A stretch of 64,000 nt of DNA, taken from Microbacterium sp. Leaf288. GTDB lineage: Bacteria > Actinomycetota > Actinomycetes > Actinomycetales > Microbacteriaceae. Shown here one piece after another: positions 1 through 7,680 of the stretch (within the stretch, counting starts at the first letter, position 1; each line of letters opens with the position of its first letter). Position numbers and translations under genes: made by a program. The stretch is taken from assembly GCF_001422925.1 (NCBI RefSeq), contig NZ_LMNI01000011.1, positions 320,515 through 384,514 of the forward strand. Direction: 5' to 3'. The notes under the pieces are model-generated. The model was not told the DNA's origin and made no database searches. It saw only the letters and a program-made list of their open reading frames with translations.

Positions 1-2545
1 CACGCCCCGCCAGGATCAGCAGGATGAACACGGCCTCGACGCCGCCCACGCCCGTGCCCGCGACGCGCACGGCCGCGCCGATCGCGGCGAGTGTGCCGAG
101 CAGTGCCAGCATGTGCGCCGACCGCACGCTCCCGTCGAGGGTGGCCACGACCACGAGCGCCGCAAGGGGCACGAGCGCGAGCGCCGCGATCGGCACCGCC
201 GCGTGGGCCTGCTCGGGCACGGCGGTCGCGACCAGCGGCCAGCAGAACGCCCCGAAGGCGACGAGATTCGCGGCCGCGAGCGCGGCGAGGGGCAGTACCT
301 TCAGCCGCCGCCTCCGGGCAGAGTTCCCTGTCCGCAATTCAGGACGGTTGGCGGAGCCGGAATGGACGGGTCCCGATTCCTGCGGGTCTCTCGAGGGCCG
401 CAGGGATCGGTCCTGAGTTACGGACGGGGAGGCGGTGGGCGCGAGGTCATCCACGCGAGGGGACTCCCGGAGGTCTCGGCCGCGTGAGGACGGCCGGTGC
501 GGCCGTTCCGGCGTCCGCAATTCAGGACCGTTCGAGCGGCTGGCCTGTGCGCCCGCGGAGTTCCGTGCCTCGCGCGCGGCGGCTGCGCGTTCATCCTGAG
601 TTACGAACGGGGCGTCGGTGAGAACACCGGCGTTCATCGTCAGCGCGCGGTCGGCCCGGGCGGCGAACTCGGGCTCGTGCGTGGCCACCAGCACCGCTGT
701 GCCCGTGGCGGCGAGCGAGTCCAGCGCGGCCCAGACCATGTCGCGGGCGGCGGGGTCGAGGCCGCGCGTCGGCTCGTCGACCATGAGGACGCGCGGCGCG
801 CCCGCAAGCTGGATCGCCAGCGCGAGGCAGCGTCGCTCACCCGCAGAGAGGTCGCGTGGATGCCGCGCCAGCCGTGCGGCGAGGGCCGGGCTGTCGGGGT
901 CGAGACCCAGGAACCCGGCGAACCGTGCCGCGGTCCCCGGCGCCGCACCCGCGTCGCGGCGCGCGGCCCGACGGTCCGCCCGCCGGCATTCGGCGGCGAC
1001 TGTGTCGGACACGAACAGGTCGTCCGAGGCATCCGGAACCAGCGAAACCTGACCGGCCGACTCGATGTCCGCTCCCCGCGCGGGAAGTGCGAGCGCGGCG
1101 AACAGGCTCGACTTGCCGGCGCCGTTGGGCCCGACGAGTGCGACGATCTCGCCGGCGCGCAGTTCGATGTCTGCACCCGCTACGGCCACCGTGTCGCGGT
1201 GGCGCACCGTGATTCCGCGGGCGCGCAGCACGACATCCCCCGGTTCGCCGGTTTCGGGGCGCGGCCCGTGCGTTCGGGGCGTATCCCATGCGCCCCGAAC
1301 GTCCGCCGTGCGCCCCGAACCCGGCTCATCGGGGCCGACCGCTGCGACCTCGCCGCCGTCGATCCGCAGCACCGTGTCGGCGATCCCGGAGAGCGCGTCG
1401 ACGCGGTGCTCCGCCACCACGACGCACATGCCGGCTTCGTGCGCGAGGGCATCCAGGAGCCCGGCGATCCGCACCCGCGCGTCGGCGTCGAGATCGGCGA
1501 GCGGCTCGTCGACGAGCAAGAGGATGGGGTGCTCGACGATCGCGGCGGCGATCGCCACCAGCGTGGCCTCGCCCGCCGAGAGCCCGCGCGTGGGGCGGTC
1601 GAGCAGCGCCGTCACGCCGACCCGGCCGGCGATCTCGGCCACGCGCGCGGTCACGAGAACGGGCGCGACGCCCCGCAGCTCGAGCGAGAGCCCGATCTCG
1701 TCGCGCACCCGCTCGGTGGCGAACGCGTCACGCGGATGCTGCAGCACCACGCCCACGCGCTCCGCGAGGTCGCGCGGGGGCACGGTCGCGCGTTCGCGGC
1801 CGACGACCGACAACGACCCCGCGATCCAGCCGCCGTCGGTGTGCGTGTGCAGGCCCGCGATCGCCCGCAGCAGCGTCGACTTGCCCGACCCGGTCGGCCC
1901 GGCGACGAGGGTGAGCGTCCCCGCCGGGAGCTCGAGCGAGGGCGGAAGACGGATGCCTCGTCTCGCAGCGCCATCGCCGAACCCGATCTCCACACCCTCG
2001 GCCTGGACCGGTGCGAGACAGTCTCCGTCGAGCCCCCGTCCCGCGAAGCCGCGCAGCTCGAGGGCGGCGGCCACGGCCCCCGCGCGCTCGAGTGTTCGTT
2101 CCAGCAGGGGAAGCAGCATCCGTGCCCCGCCGCGCTCGCCGCGGAGGCGCTGCGCGAACCGCACCGCGCGGGCGCCGTCGGCGAGCGAGGGGAGGGTGGC
2201 CGCGGCGATCGCGAGCGCCCGTGCGATGCCGCGCAGCGGCCCGCGCCGCGAGGCCGGCGCGAGCACGCGGTTCAGGTCGACCAGGGCGTTCACCACCCCG
2301 AACGCGAGGATCGTGAGGGCGATCGGCAGGGCGCTGGCGGCGGCATCCCACAGTCCATCGATCGTGACGGGACCCAGCAGCACCACATGCGCGAACGGCG
2401 ACGGCAGTCGCACCGCCGGAAGGTCCAGCAGGACGAAGCCGTCGCCGTCGGCGCCGTGGAAGAGGACGCGGTAGACGACCCGGGCCGCCACGAACCCTGC
2501 GGCGAGGATCGCCGCGGCTCGCAGGGGACCGGGTCGGAACGTCAT
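1..2545 (-). CDS. ECF transporter, fused EcfT-EcfA-EcfA-(EcfS) open frame, partial
   Basis: One uninterrupted frame starts at an ATG at 2545, 1 base after the TGA of the upstream lipoprotein gene, and is still open at the window edge (at least 848 codons). Residues 1-205 are a membrane EcfT-like part, ending with the Arg/Gly-rich motifs that couple EcfT to the ATPases. Two ABC ATPase domains follow, with Walker A GPTGSGKST near 216-224 and GPNGAGKSS near 472-480, LSAGE signatures and VDEP Walker B motifs. From about residue 745 a hydrophobic part resembles an actinobacterial ECF S component. ECF systems import vitamins or metal ions; the substrate is not visible here. ATPase pairs fused to EcfT are known. 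Fusion to the S part is unusual, and internal re-initiation at a separate S gene cannot be excluded. Palindromic repeats lie inside both linkers. Confidence 0.75.
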   Translation of the reverse strand, partial: MTFRPGPLRAAAILAAGFVAARVVYRVLFHGADGDGFVLLDLPAVRLPSPFAHVVLLGPVTIDGLWDAAASALPIALTILAFGVVNALVDLNRVLAPASRRGPLRGIARALAIAAATLPSLADGARAVRFAQRLRGERGGARMLLPLLERTLERAGAVAAALELRGFAGRGLDGDCLAPVQAEGVEIGFGDGAARRGIRLPPSLELPAGTLTLVAGPTGSGKSTLLRAIAGLHTHTDGGWIAGSLSVVGRERATVPPRDLAERVGVVLQHPRDAFATERVRDEIGLSLELRGVAPVLVTARVAEIAGRVGVTALLDRPTRGLSAGEATLVAIAAAIVEHPILLLVDEPLADLDADARVRIAGLLDALAHEAGMCVVVAEHRVDALSGIADTVLRIDGGEVAAVGPDEPGSGRTADVRGAWDTPRTHGPRPETGEPGDVVLRARGITVRHRDTVAVAGADIELRAGEIVALVGPNGAGKSSLFAALALPARGADIESAGQVSLVPDASDDLFVSDTVAAECRRADRRAARRDAGAAPGTAARFAGFLGLDPDSPALAARLARHPRDLSAGERRCLALAIQLAGAPRVLMVDEPTRGLDPAARDMVWAALDSLAATGTAVLVATHEPEFAARADRALTMNAGVLTDAPFVTQDERAAAAREARNSAGAQASRSNGPELRTPERPHRPSSRGRDLRESPRVDDLAPTASPSVTQDRSLRPSRDPQESGPVHSGSANRPELRTGNSARRRRLKVLPLAALAAANLVAFGAFCWPLVATAVPEQAHAAVPIAALALVPLAALVVVATLDGSVRSAHMLALLGTLAAIGAAVRVAGTGVGGVEAVFILLILAGR
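330..425. repeat. palindromic element, family A copy 1
   Basis: Two 16-base arms, GTCCGCAATTCAGGAC (330-345) and GTCCTGAGTTACGGAC (410-425), are inverted repeats matching at 14 of 16 positions, separated by 64 bases. A second copy with the same arms lies 183 bases away at 513-608. Both are inside the open frame of the ECF gene, between the second ATPase and the S-component-like part, and encode low-complexity linker. Confidence 0.75.
513..608. repeat. palindromic element, family A copy 2
   Basis: The left arm (513-528) is identical to the left arm of copy 1. The right arm (593-608) differs from copy 1 at its ends, and the 64-base spacing is conserved. The 183-base offset from copy 1 is 61 codons, so both copies are read in the same frame of the ECF gene. 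The interiors of the two copies differ, which suggests independent insertion or decay, not a recent duplication. Confidence 0.7.
1247..1325. repeat. nested palindromic element, family B copy 1
   Basis: A perfect 11-base inverted repeat (CGTTCGGGGCG at 1271-1281, CGCCCCGAACG at 1291-1301) with a 9-base loop is enclosed by a 15-base outer inverted repeat (1247-1261 with 1311-1325, 14 of 15 pairing). The same architecture occurs at 13761-13836. This copy lies in frame in the linker between the two ATPase domains of the ECF gene, near residues 407-433. Confidence 0.75.
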
Positions 2546-2546
2546 G

Positions 2547-3092
2547 TCAGGATGTCGGCGCTGCCGGCTCTCCGTTCAGGGTGAAGAGCAGTTCGACACC
2601 CTCGCCCGGCTCGAGTTCGAGGGTCGAGGCGCCCTCCTGGGCGTAGTCCCACTCGCCGCCCGCGGGCTTGACCCACAGCGACCAGTACGCGTACTCCGGA
2701 GCCATCGTCTTGCAGGTCTCGAAGTACTCCGAGCCGTCGGGCGCGGTGATCGCCTGGTCCTCCGCAGGCACGCCGTTGACGCGGCACACGACCTGGTCGC
2801 CGTACTGCTCGGTGCCCTCGGTCGTGACATTCACGAGCGTGAACGCATCGGCGGCGACGAGGGCCTCATCGGTCTCGATGCACCACTGCTTGCCGTCTTC
2901 GCCCAGGGCGGAGGCGTCCACGGCCACGGTGATGCCGGCGTCGTCGGCGCACGCCGCGTCGCTGACCTGCACGGCCTGCGTGTCGGAGGCCGTCGGCGCC
3001 GCCTCCGGGGCGCCGGACGAGCAGGCGGCGAGGGCGAACAGCAGGGCAGCGGATGCCGCGGCAGCCGCCACGGCGCGAAGAGTCGAAGTCAC
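2547..3092 (-). CDS. secreted lipoprotein of the ECF operon, possibly DUF4430-like
   Basis: 181 residues with an N-terminal signal peptide and lipobox (LAAC, Cys near residue 24), so the product is an exported lipoprotein. The C-terminal half has the pattern YWSLWV...GEWDYAQEGAS...LELEPGEGVELLF, which resembles the DUF4430/transcobalamin-like C-terminal fold; I assign this by eye and tentatively. The gene starts with GTG at 3092, six bases after a TAGCCT hexamer at 3104-3099, so the transcript is probably leaderless. It ends 1 base before the ECF transporter start, so the two are translationally coupled. A capture or accessory role for the transporter is inferred from this position. Confidence 0.7.
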   Translation of the reverse strand: MTSTLRAVAAAAASAALLFALAACSSGAPEAAPTASDTQAVQVSDAACADDAGITVAVDASALGEDGKQWCIETDEALVAADAFTLVNVTTEGTEQYGDQVVCRVNGVPAEDQAITAPDGSEYFETCKTMAPEYAYWSLWVKPAGGEWDYAQEGASTLELEPGEGVELLFTLNGEPAAPTS

Positions 3093-3168
3093 CGATCCAG
3101 GCTAGGCCCCGGCTGCCGGTGTCCGGTTGCACATGACGTCCGCACGGCGCCCGCCGTAGGCTGGCCGA

Positions 3169-4083
3169 GTGAGCGTTTCGGAACTGTTCGACGAAGACGA
3201 GTGGGCGACAGCCCCCGGCCAGCCGGACGGCGGCTACACCGACATCACCGCCCACGTCTCGAAGGACGGCCGCATCGCGCGCATCGCGTTCGATCGGCCG
3301 GAGGTGCGCAACGCCTTCCGCCCGCACACCGTCGACGAGCTCTACCGCGCCCTCGACGTCGCTCGCCAGGACCCGCGCGTGGGGGTCGTGCTGCTCACCG
3401 GCAACGGGCCGAGCCCGAAGGACGGCGGCTGGGCGTTCTGCTCCGGCGGCGACCAGCGCATCCGCGGGCGCGACGGCTACAAGTACTCCGAGGACGAGAC
3501 GGCCGTCCCGGCCGAGGCCCAGGCCCGGGCCGGCCGGCTGCACATCCTCGAGGTGCAGCGGCTCATCCGGTTCATGCCCAAGGTCGTCATCGCCGTGATC
3601 CCCGGGTGGGCGGCGGGCGGCGGGCACTCGCTGCACGTCGTGTGCGACCTGTCGATCGCCTCGGCCGAGCACGGCCGGTTCAAGCAGACCGACGCCGACG
3701 TGGGCTCGTTCGACGCCGGCTACGGCTCTGCGTACTTCGCGCGGCAGATCGGGCAGAAGTTCGCCCGTGAGGTCTTCTTCCTCGCGGAAGAGTACTCGGC
3801 GCAGCGCGCCTACGAGATGGGCGCGGTCAACCGGGTCGTGCCGCATGCCGATCTCGAGCGCGAGGCGGTGTCGATGGCCCGAACGATCCTCACCAAGTCG
3901 CCGACCGCGATCCGCATGCTGAAGTTCGCGTTCAACGCGGTCGACGACGGCTTAGTGGGTCAGCAGGTGTTCGCGGGGGAGGCTACGCGCCTCGCCTACG
4001 GCACCGACGAGGCCGTCGAGGGTCGGGACTCGTTCCTCGAGAAGCGCGACCCCGACTGGTCGCCCTACCCCTGGCACTACTGA
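3169..4083 (+). CDS. menB: 1,4-dihydroxy-2-naphthoyl-CoA synthase
   Basis: 304 residues of the crotonase fold. It catalyses the Dieckmann-type ring closure of o-succinylbenzoyl-CoA in cytoplasmic menaquinone synthesis. Family signatures are seen: CSGGDQRIRG near residue 88, the oxyanion-hole region GWAAGGGHSLHVVCDL, and DADVGSFDAGYGSAYFARQ, which is characteristic of MenB within the superfamily. The GTG start at 3169 lies 6 bases after a TAGGCT hexamer (3157-3162), suggesting a leaderless mRNA. menE follows after 13 bases. The full length agrees with actinobacterial MenB. Confidence 0.95.
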   Translation: MSVSELFDEDEWATAPGQPDGGYTDITAHVSKDGRIARIAFDRPEVRNAFRPHTVDELYRALDVARQDPRVGVVLLTGNGPSPKDGGWAFCSGGDQRIRGRDGYKYSEDETAVPAEAQARAGRLHILEVQRLIRFMPKVVIAVIPGWAAGGGHSLHVVCDLSIASAEHGRFKQTDADVGSFDAGYGSAYFARQIGQKFAREVFFLAEEYSAQRAYEMGAVNRVVPHADLEREAVSMARTILTKSPTAIRMLKFAFNAVDDGLVGQQVFAGEATRLAYGTDEAVEGRDSFLEKRDPDWSPYPWHY

Positions 4084-4096
4084 CCCGGCGCCCGCG

Positions 4097-5251
4097 ATGA
4101 AGCTCGTCCCCGTCATCGGCGATGACCCCCGCGAGATCCTGCGGGGCCTGCGCGGTGCGCTGCACGGCGCAGGACCGGCTCTCGGCCTCGGCCTCGTCAG
4201 CGGACTCCCCGGGGAAGTCCGGGCGGGCACCGCGGTGGTGGTGACGACGTCCGGGTCCACCGGCATCCCGAAGAGCGTGGTCCTCAGCCGCGACGCGCTC
4301 ACCGCGAGCGCCCTGTCGACCGCCGACCGCATCGGCGACGGCGCGTGGCTGCTGGCGCTGCCGGCGAGCTACGTCGCGGGTCTGCAGGTGCTCGTGCGCT
4401 CCCTGGTCGCCGATCGCGAGCCCGCGATCCTCGCGGGGGCTTTCACTCCGCAGGCGTTCTCGGCGGCCGCGCTCATGATGGTGTCGACCGAGCACGGCGA
4501 GCGGGTGCCGAGTTACACCTCGCTGGTCCCCGCGCAGCTGTCGAAGCTGCTCGACGCGGCCGAGCACGACCCCTCGGTTCTCGCGGCGCTGCGCTCCTTC
4601 GAGACGATCCTCGTCGGAGGCCAGGCGCTCCCCGCCGCGACCTTCGAGCGCGCCGAGGCCGCCGGCGCGCGCATCGTGCGCACCTACGGCTCCACCGAGA
4701 CCAGCGGCGGCTGCGTGTACGACGGCGTGGCCCTGGGCAACGTGCGACTGCGAATCGAGCGCGGCGAGGTGCAGATCTCCGGACCGACCCTGGCCGACGG
4801 CTACCTCGGCAACGACGAACTGACGGATGCTGCGTTCCTCCGCGACCGCGACGGAGCCCGGTGGTACCGCACCGGCGACGCGGGACTCCTCGAGGACGGG
4901 GTCCTGCGCGTGCGCGGCCGCATCGACAACGTCATCGTCTCGGGCGGCATCAACGTCTCGCTCGACCGCGTCGAGCGGATCGTGCGGGGGATCCCGGGAC
5001 TCGCTCTCGCCGTCGTCGTCGGGATTCCCGACGAGCGGTGGGGCGAGGCATCCGTCGTCGTCGCCTCCCGGGGCGAGGCATTGCGGCGCAGCGAAGCGGT
5101 GCAGCTGGAGGAGGCGCGCGCCGCCGTCCAGGCCGAGATCGGCGCACACGCCCGTCCGTCGCGACTCGTGCTGGTCGACGAGCTCGCGGCGCTCCCCTCG
5201 GGAAAGCCCGACCGCGAGGCGATCCGCCGCGCCGTGATCGCCCTGCACTGA
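4097..5251 (+). CDS. menE: o-succinylbenzoate-CoA ligase
   Basis: 384 residues, adenylate-forming (ANL) superfamily. It activates o-succinylbenzoate with ATP and CoA to give the MenB substrate. The P-loop TTSGSTGIPKS lies near residues 51-61, the adenine-binding motif is RTYGSTETSGG, the hinge region is YRTGDAG...VRGRIDNVIVSGG, and the catalytic Lys region is PSGKPDREAI close to the C-terminus. It is shorter than typical ~480-residue MenE proteins because the N-terminal part is compact, as in other actinobacterial forms. It lies 13 bases after menB, apparently in the same operon. Confidence 0.92.
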   Translation: MKLVPVIGDDPREILRGLRGALHGAGPALGLGLVSGLPGEVRAGTAVVVTTSGSTGIPKSVVLSRDALTASALSTADRIGDGAWLLALPASYVAGLQVLVRSLVADREPAILAGAFTPQAFSAAALMMVSTEHGERVPSYTSLVPAQLSKLLDAAEHDPSVLAALRSFETILVGGQALPAATFERAEAAGARIVRTYGSTETSGGCVYDGVALGNVRLRIERGEVQISGPTLADGYLGNDELTDAAFLRDRDGARWYRTGDAGLLEDGVLRVRGRIDNVIVSGGINVSLDRVERIVRGIPGLALAVVVGIPDERWGEASVVVASRGEALRRSEAVQLEEARAAVQAEIGAHARPSRLVLVDELAALPSGKPDREAIRRAVIALH

Positions 5252-5300
5252 CGCGCGCTTCGACAGTTCGGCGACCGGCGTGCGGGGCAGCGACCGGGGG

Positions 5301-5693
5301 TCAGCCCCGCGGGTACGGGCCGGTGTCGACGACGCAGAAGCGGTTGCCCTCGGTGTCTTCGAGGACGATCCAGTCGGCGTCGTCGGGGTAGTCGTGCCAG
5401 TCGACTTCGCGGGCGCCGAGCCCGAGCAGGCGCTGCACCTCGGCCGCCTGGTCCTCGGCGTACAGGTCGAGGTGGATCCGCGGCGGGTAGTGCTGCGGGT
5501 ACCCGGTGACCGACAGCGCGAGGCTCGCGCCGGGCGCCGACCAGTCCGCCTTACCCGGCGGATCGAGGATCACCCAGTCATCGCCCGGCTCGTTGCGGTT
5601 GACGTAGCCGAGGGCCGCGCGCCAGAAGTCGCCGGCGCGTGAGATGTCCTCCACGGTGAGGACGATGGATCCGATGCTCAGCATGGGCTTCAT
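5301..5693 (-). CDS. VOC-family (glyoxalase-fold) protein
   Basis: About 130 residues forming one VOC module: MLSIGSIVLTVEDISRAGDF at the N-terminus, a central IHLDLYAED strand and the closing segment WIVLEDTEGNRFCVVDTG. VOC proteins are metal-dependent enzymes or binding proteins; the substrate cannot be named from sequence. Residues H and E in the canonical positions suggest a metal site may be retained. An upstream ATG at 5714 would add seven residues. I prefer 5693 or 5684 because the domain begins there and a GAGG lies 9 bases before 5684. It is convergent with menE and divergent from menA. Confidence 0.75.
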   Translation of the reverse strand: MKPMLSIGSIVLTVEDISRAGDFWRAALGYVNRNEPGDDWVILDPPGKADWSAPGASLALSVTGYPQHYPPRIHLDLYAEDQAAEVQRLLGLGAREVDWHDYPDDADWIVLEDTEGNRFCVVDTGPYPRG

Positions 5694-5773
5694 CCTCGCC
5701 CCGGGCGCCGACATCCGTCAGGGGGTTGACCCGAGCAGGTGTCACATCGACTCGGCCCCTAAGATGTGCATTC

Positions 5774-6757
5774 GTGGCAGGAACCCCGAGCAAGAAGCGC
5801 ACCACCGCCGGACGCAAGAAGCAGCCGCCCCGCGGAAACCCGCAGAAGGCGCACGTCTCGCGCGACCCCGCGCACGTTGCGAAGCCCACCGCGCGCGACT
5901 GGATCGGTGCGGCGCGCCTGCGCACCCTGCCCCTGGCGATCACGCCCATCCTCGTCGGCACGGGCGCCGCGATCCTGGTGGTGGACGTCTTCCACTGGGT
6001 GATCGCGCTCTTCTGCCTCATCGTGTCGGTGTCGCTGCAGATCGGCGTCAACTACGCCAACGACTACAGCGACGGCATCCGGGGCACCGACGACTTCCGG
6101 GTCGGCCCCGCCCGTCTCACGGCCGGCCGCAAGGTGAAGCCGCGCACCGTGCTCATCGTGGCGCTGGCCTTCTTCGCGATCGCGGCGATCGCCGGACTCG
6201 CCATCACCATCCGCACGCAGCAGTGGTGGCTGATCGCCGCCGGCGCCGTCTGCATCCTCGCCGCGTGGTTCTACACCGGCGGCAAGCGCCCCTACGGCTA
6301 CTACGGCCTCGGCGAGCTCTTCGTCTTCGTGTTCTTCGGTCTCGTCGCGACACTCGGCACGACGTGGGTGCAGGCCTTCGCGCTCCCGCAGGAGGCCTGG
6401 TTCGGCGCCGTCGGCGTGGGCCTCATCGCCTGCGCGGTGCTGCTGGCGAACAACCTGCGCGACATCGACCAGGACCGTGCCGCGCACAAGCGGACGCTCA
6501 CCGTGCTCATCGGCCGCACGGCGACGCGCTGGCTGTTCACCGTGTTCCTGCTGGCCGCGTTCGCCATCGCCGCGTTCCTGGCATGGATCGGGTACCCGAT
6601 CGCCTGGCTCACGCTGCTCGCGCTGCTGGCCGGTGCGCCGGCGATCCTCATCGTGTGGACCTACCGCGACCCCCGCGAGCTCGTCGTCGCCCTCGGCCTC
6701 ACGTCGCTGACGTCGGTCGCCTACGGCGCCTTCCTGATGTGGGCCTTCATCGGCTGA
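5774..6757 (+). CDS. menA: 1,4-dihydroxy-2-naphthoate polyprenyltransferase
   Basis: 327 residues, UbiA-family integral membrane prenyltransferase with about eight helices. It joins the polyprenyl chain to DHNA in the membrane. Motifs: NYANDYSDGIRGTD (first Asp-rich motif, near residue 95) and NNLRDIDQDRAAHKRTL (second Asp-rich motif). A basic N-terminal extension (TPSKKRTTAGRKKQ) precedes the first helix. I choose the GTG at 5774, which is preceded by a TAAGAT hexamer at 5760-5765; a start at 5726 would overlap that promoter-like element. Its polyprenyl co-substrate is probably made by the gene at 22193. Confidence 0.92.
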   Translation: MAGTPSKKRTTAGRKKQPPRGNPQKAHVSRDPAHVAKPTARDWIGAARLRTLPLAITPILVGTGAAILVVDVFHWVIALFCLIVSVSLQIGVNYANDYSDGIRGTDDFRVGPARLTAGRKVKPRTVLIVALAFFAIAAIAGLAITIRTQQWWLIAAGAVCILAAWFYTGGKRPYGYYGLGELFVFVFFGLVATLGTTWVQAFALPQEAWFGAVGVGLIACAVLLANNLRDIDQDRAAHKRTLTVLIGRTATRWLFTVFLLAAFAIAAFLAWIGYPIAWLTLLALLAGAPAILIVWTYRDPRELVVALGLTSLTSVAYGAFLMWAFIG

Positions 6758-6776
6758 CGGATGCTGCGCCCCGGCG

Positions 6777-7085
6777 TCAGGCGCGGGGGCCGGGGGCTTC
6801 GCCGTCGGGCGTGGCGGGGGCGGCGGCGTCGGCCGCGGCATCCTCCGCCTCCTCGTCGCTCGCCGCGGAACGCGCCTGGGCGCGGCGCTCGGCAAGGCCC
6901 GACGTGACGTCGTCGAGGGGCTTGCGCAGGAACAGCACCGAGAGGCTCAGGCCGATGAGGGCGGCGAAGATGGCGGCGAGCCAGTAGTACTCGCGCATGA
7001 TCGGGAACAGCATCAGGATGCCGAACGGCACGAGGAACGCCAGCAGCCGCAGCACCGAGTAGACGATGGCAGAGCGCGCTTTCAC
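6777..7085 (-). CDS. DUF4229 family membrane protein
   Basis: 102 residues with two or three predicted membrane segments (IVYSVLRLLAFLVPFGILML and the YYWLAAIFAALIGLSLSVLF region), then a cytoplasmic Glu/Ala-rich tail. The pattern SVLRLLAFLVPF...LRKPLDDVTSGLAERR fits actinobacterial DUF4229, often found beside menaquinone genes. Function is unknown. It is convergent with menA, separated by 19 bases. Confidence 0.75.
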   Translation of the reverse strand: MKARSAIVYSVLRLLAFLVPFGILMLFPIMREYYWLAAIFAALIGLSLSVLFLRKPLDDVTSGLAERRAQARSAASDEEAEDAAADAAAPATPDGEAPGPRA

Positions 7086-7187
7086 CCATCCATCCTACGT
7101 TCCGTCACGGAGACCGCTTCTGCGACGGTTGCGTCACGGAGCGCCTGCGAACGCCCACTCGGGGCCCCGCCCGCCTAGGATGGGAAG

Positions 7188-7679
7188 ATGCCTCGGGTGC
7201 TGCTGATTCTGGCCCTGGTGGCGACCGCGTTCTGGGTCTTCACCATCGTCGATTGCGCGGTCCAGCCCCCGACCCGCCACCGCGGCGTGAGCAAGCCGGT
7301 CTGGATCCTCATCGTCGTCCTGCTGCCCGTGCTGGGCGGACTCCTCTGGCTCATCGTGGGCCGCGGGCGCGCCCCGTCGGTCGCTGCACGCAGAGCTCCC
7401 GATGACGACCCCGAGTTCCTCGGACGCATCGGCACGATCTCCGACCAGGACGAGCGCATCCGCCGACTCGAGGAGGAGCTCGCGCAGCTCGACGCCGAGG
7501 GCGACGACCCCCGCTTCAACCCGCCGGGTTCCGCCGCGTCCGACGACACCGCCGCACCCGGCAGCGCGGCAGCCGCGGGCGGCACCGCGACGCCGGGCAC
7601 CCCGCCGCAGCCGAAGCCGCCGATCCGTCCTGCAGACGGCGACGACGACGCCCGCGGTCAGCGCGGGGTCATCGGCTGA
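7188..7679 (+). CDS. PLD-nuclease N-terminal-domain (PLDc_N) membrane protein
   Basis: 163 residues. Two membrane helices (residues 3-22 and 36-57) form the short PLDc_N module seen at the N-terminus of cardiolipin synthases, including VDCAVQPP and PVLGGLLWLIVGRGR. No phospholipase HKD motif follows; the rest is a coiled-coil-like segment (EERIRRLEEELAQL-type, residues 85-103) and a Pro/Ala-rich tail. The ATG lies 6 bases after TAGGAT (7176-7181), suggesting a leaderless mRNA. It ends 1 base before menD and is probably cotranscribed with it. The role is unknown. Confidence 0.75.
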   Translation: MPRVLLILALVATAFWVFTIVDCAVQPPTRHRGVSKPVWILIVVLLPVLGGLLWLIVGRGRAPSVAARRAPDDDPEFLGRIGTISDQDERIRRLEEELAQLDAEGDDPRFNPPGSAASDDTAAPGSAAAAGGTATPGTPPQPKPPIRPADGDDDARGQRGVIG

Positions 7680-7680
7680 C

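Noticed and set aside
497..2584. Long open frame on the plus strand opposite the ECF gene
   Set aside because: It is an antisense shadow in very GC-rich DNA; the minus frame has clear ABC motifs and the plus translation is low-complexity Arg/Gly-rich.
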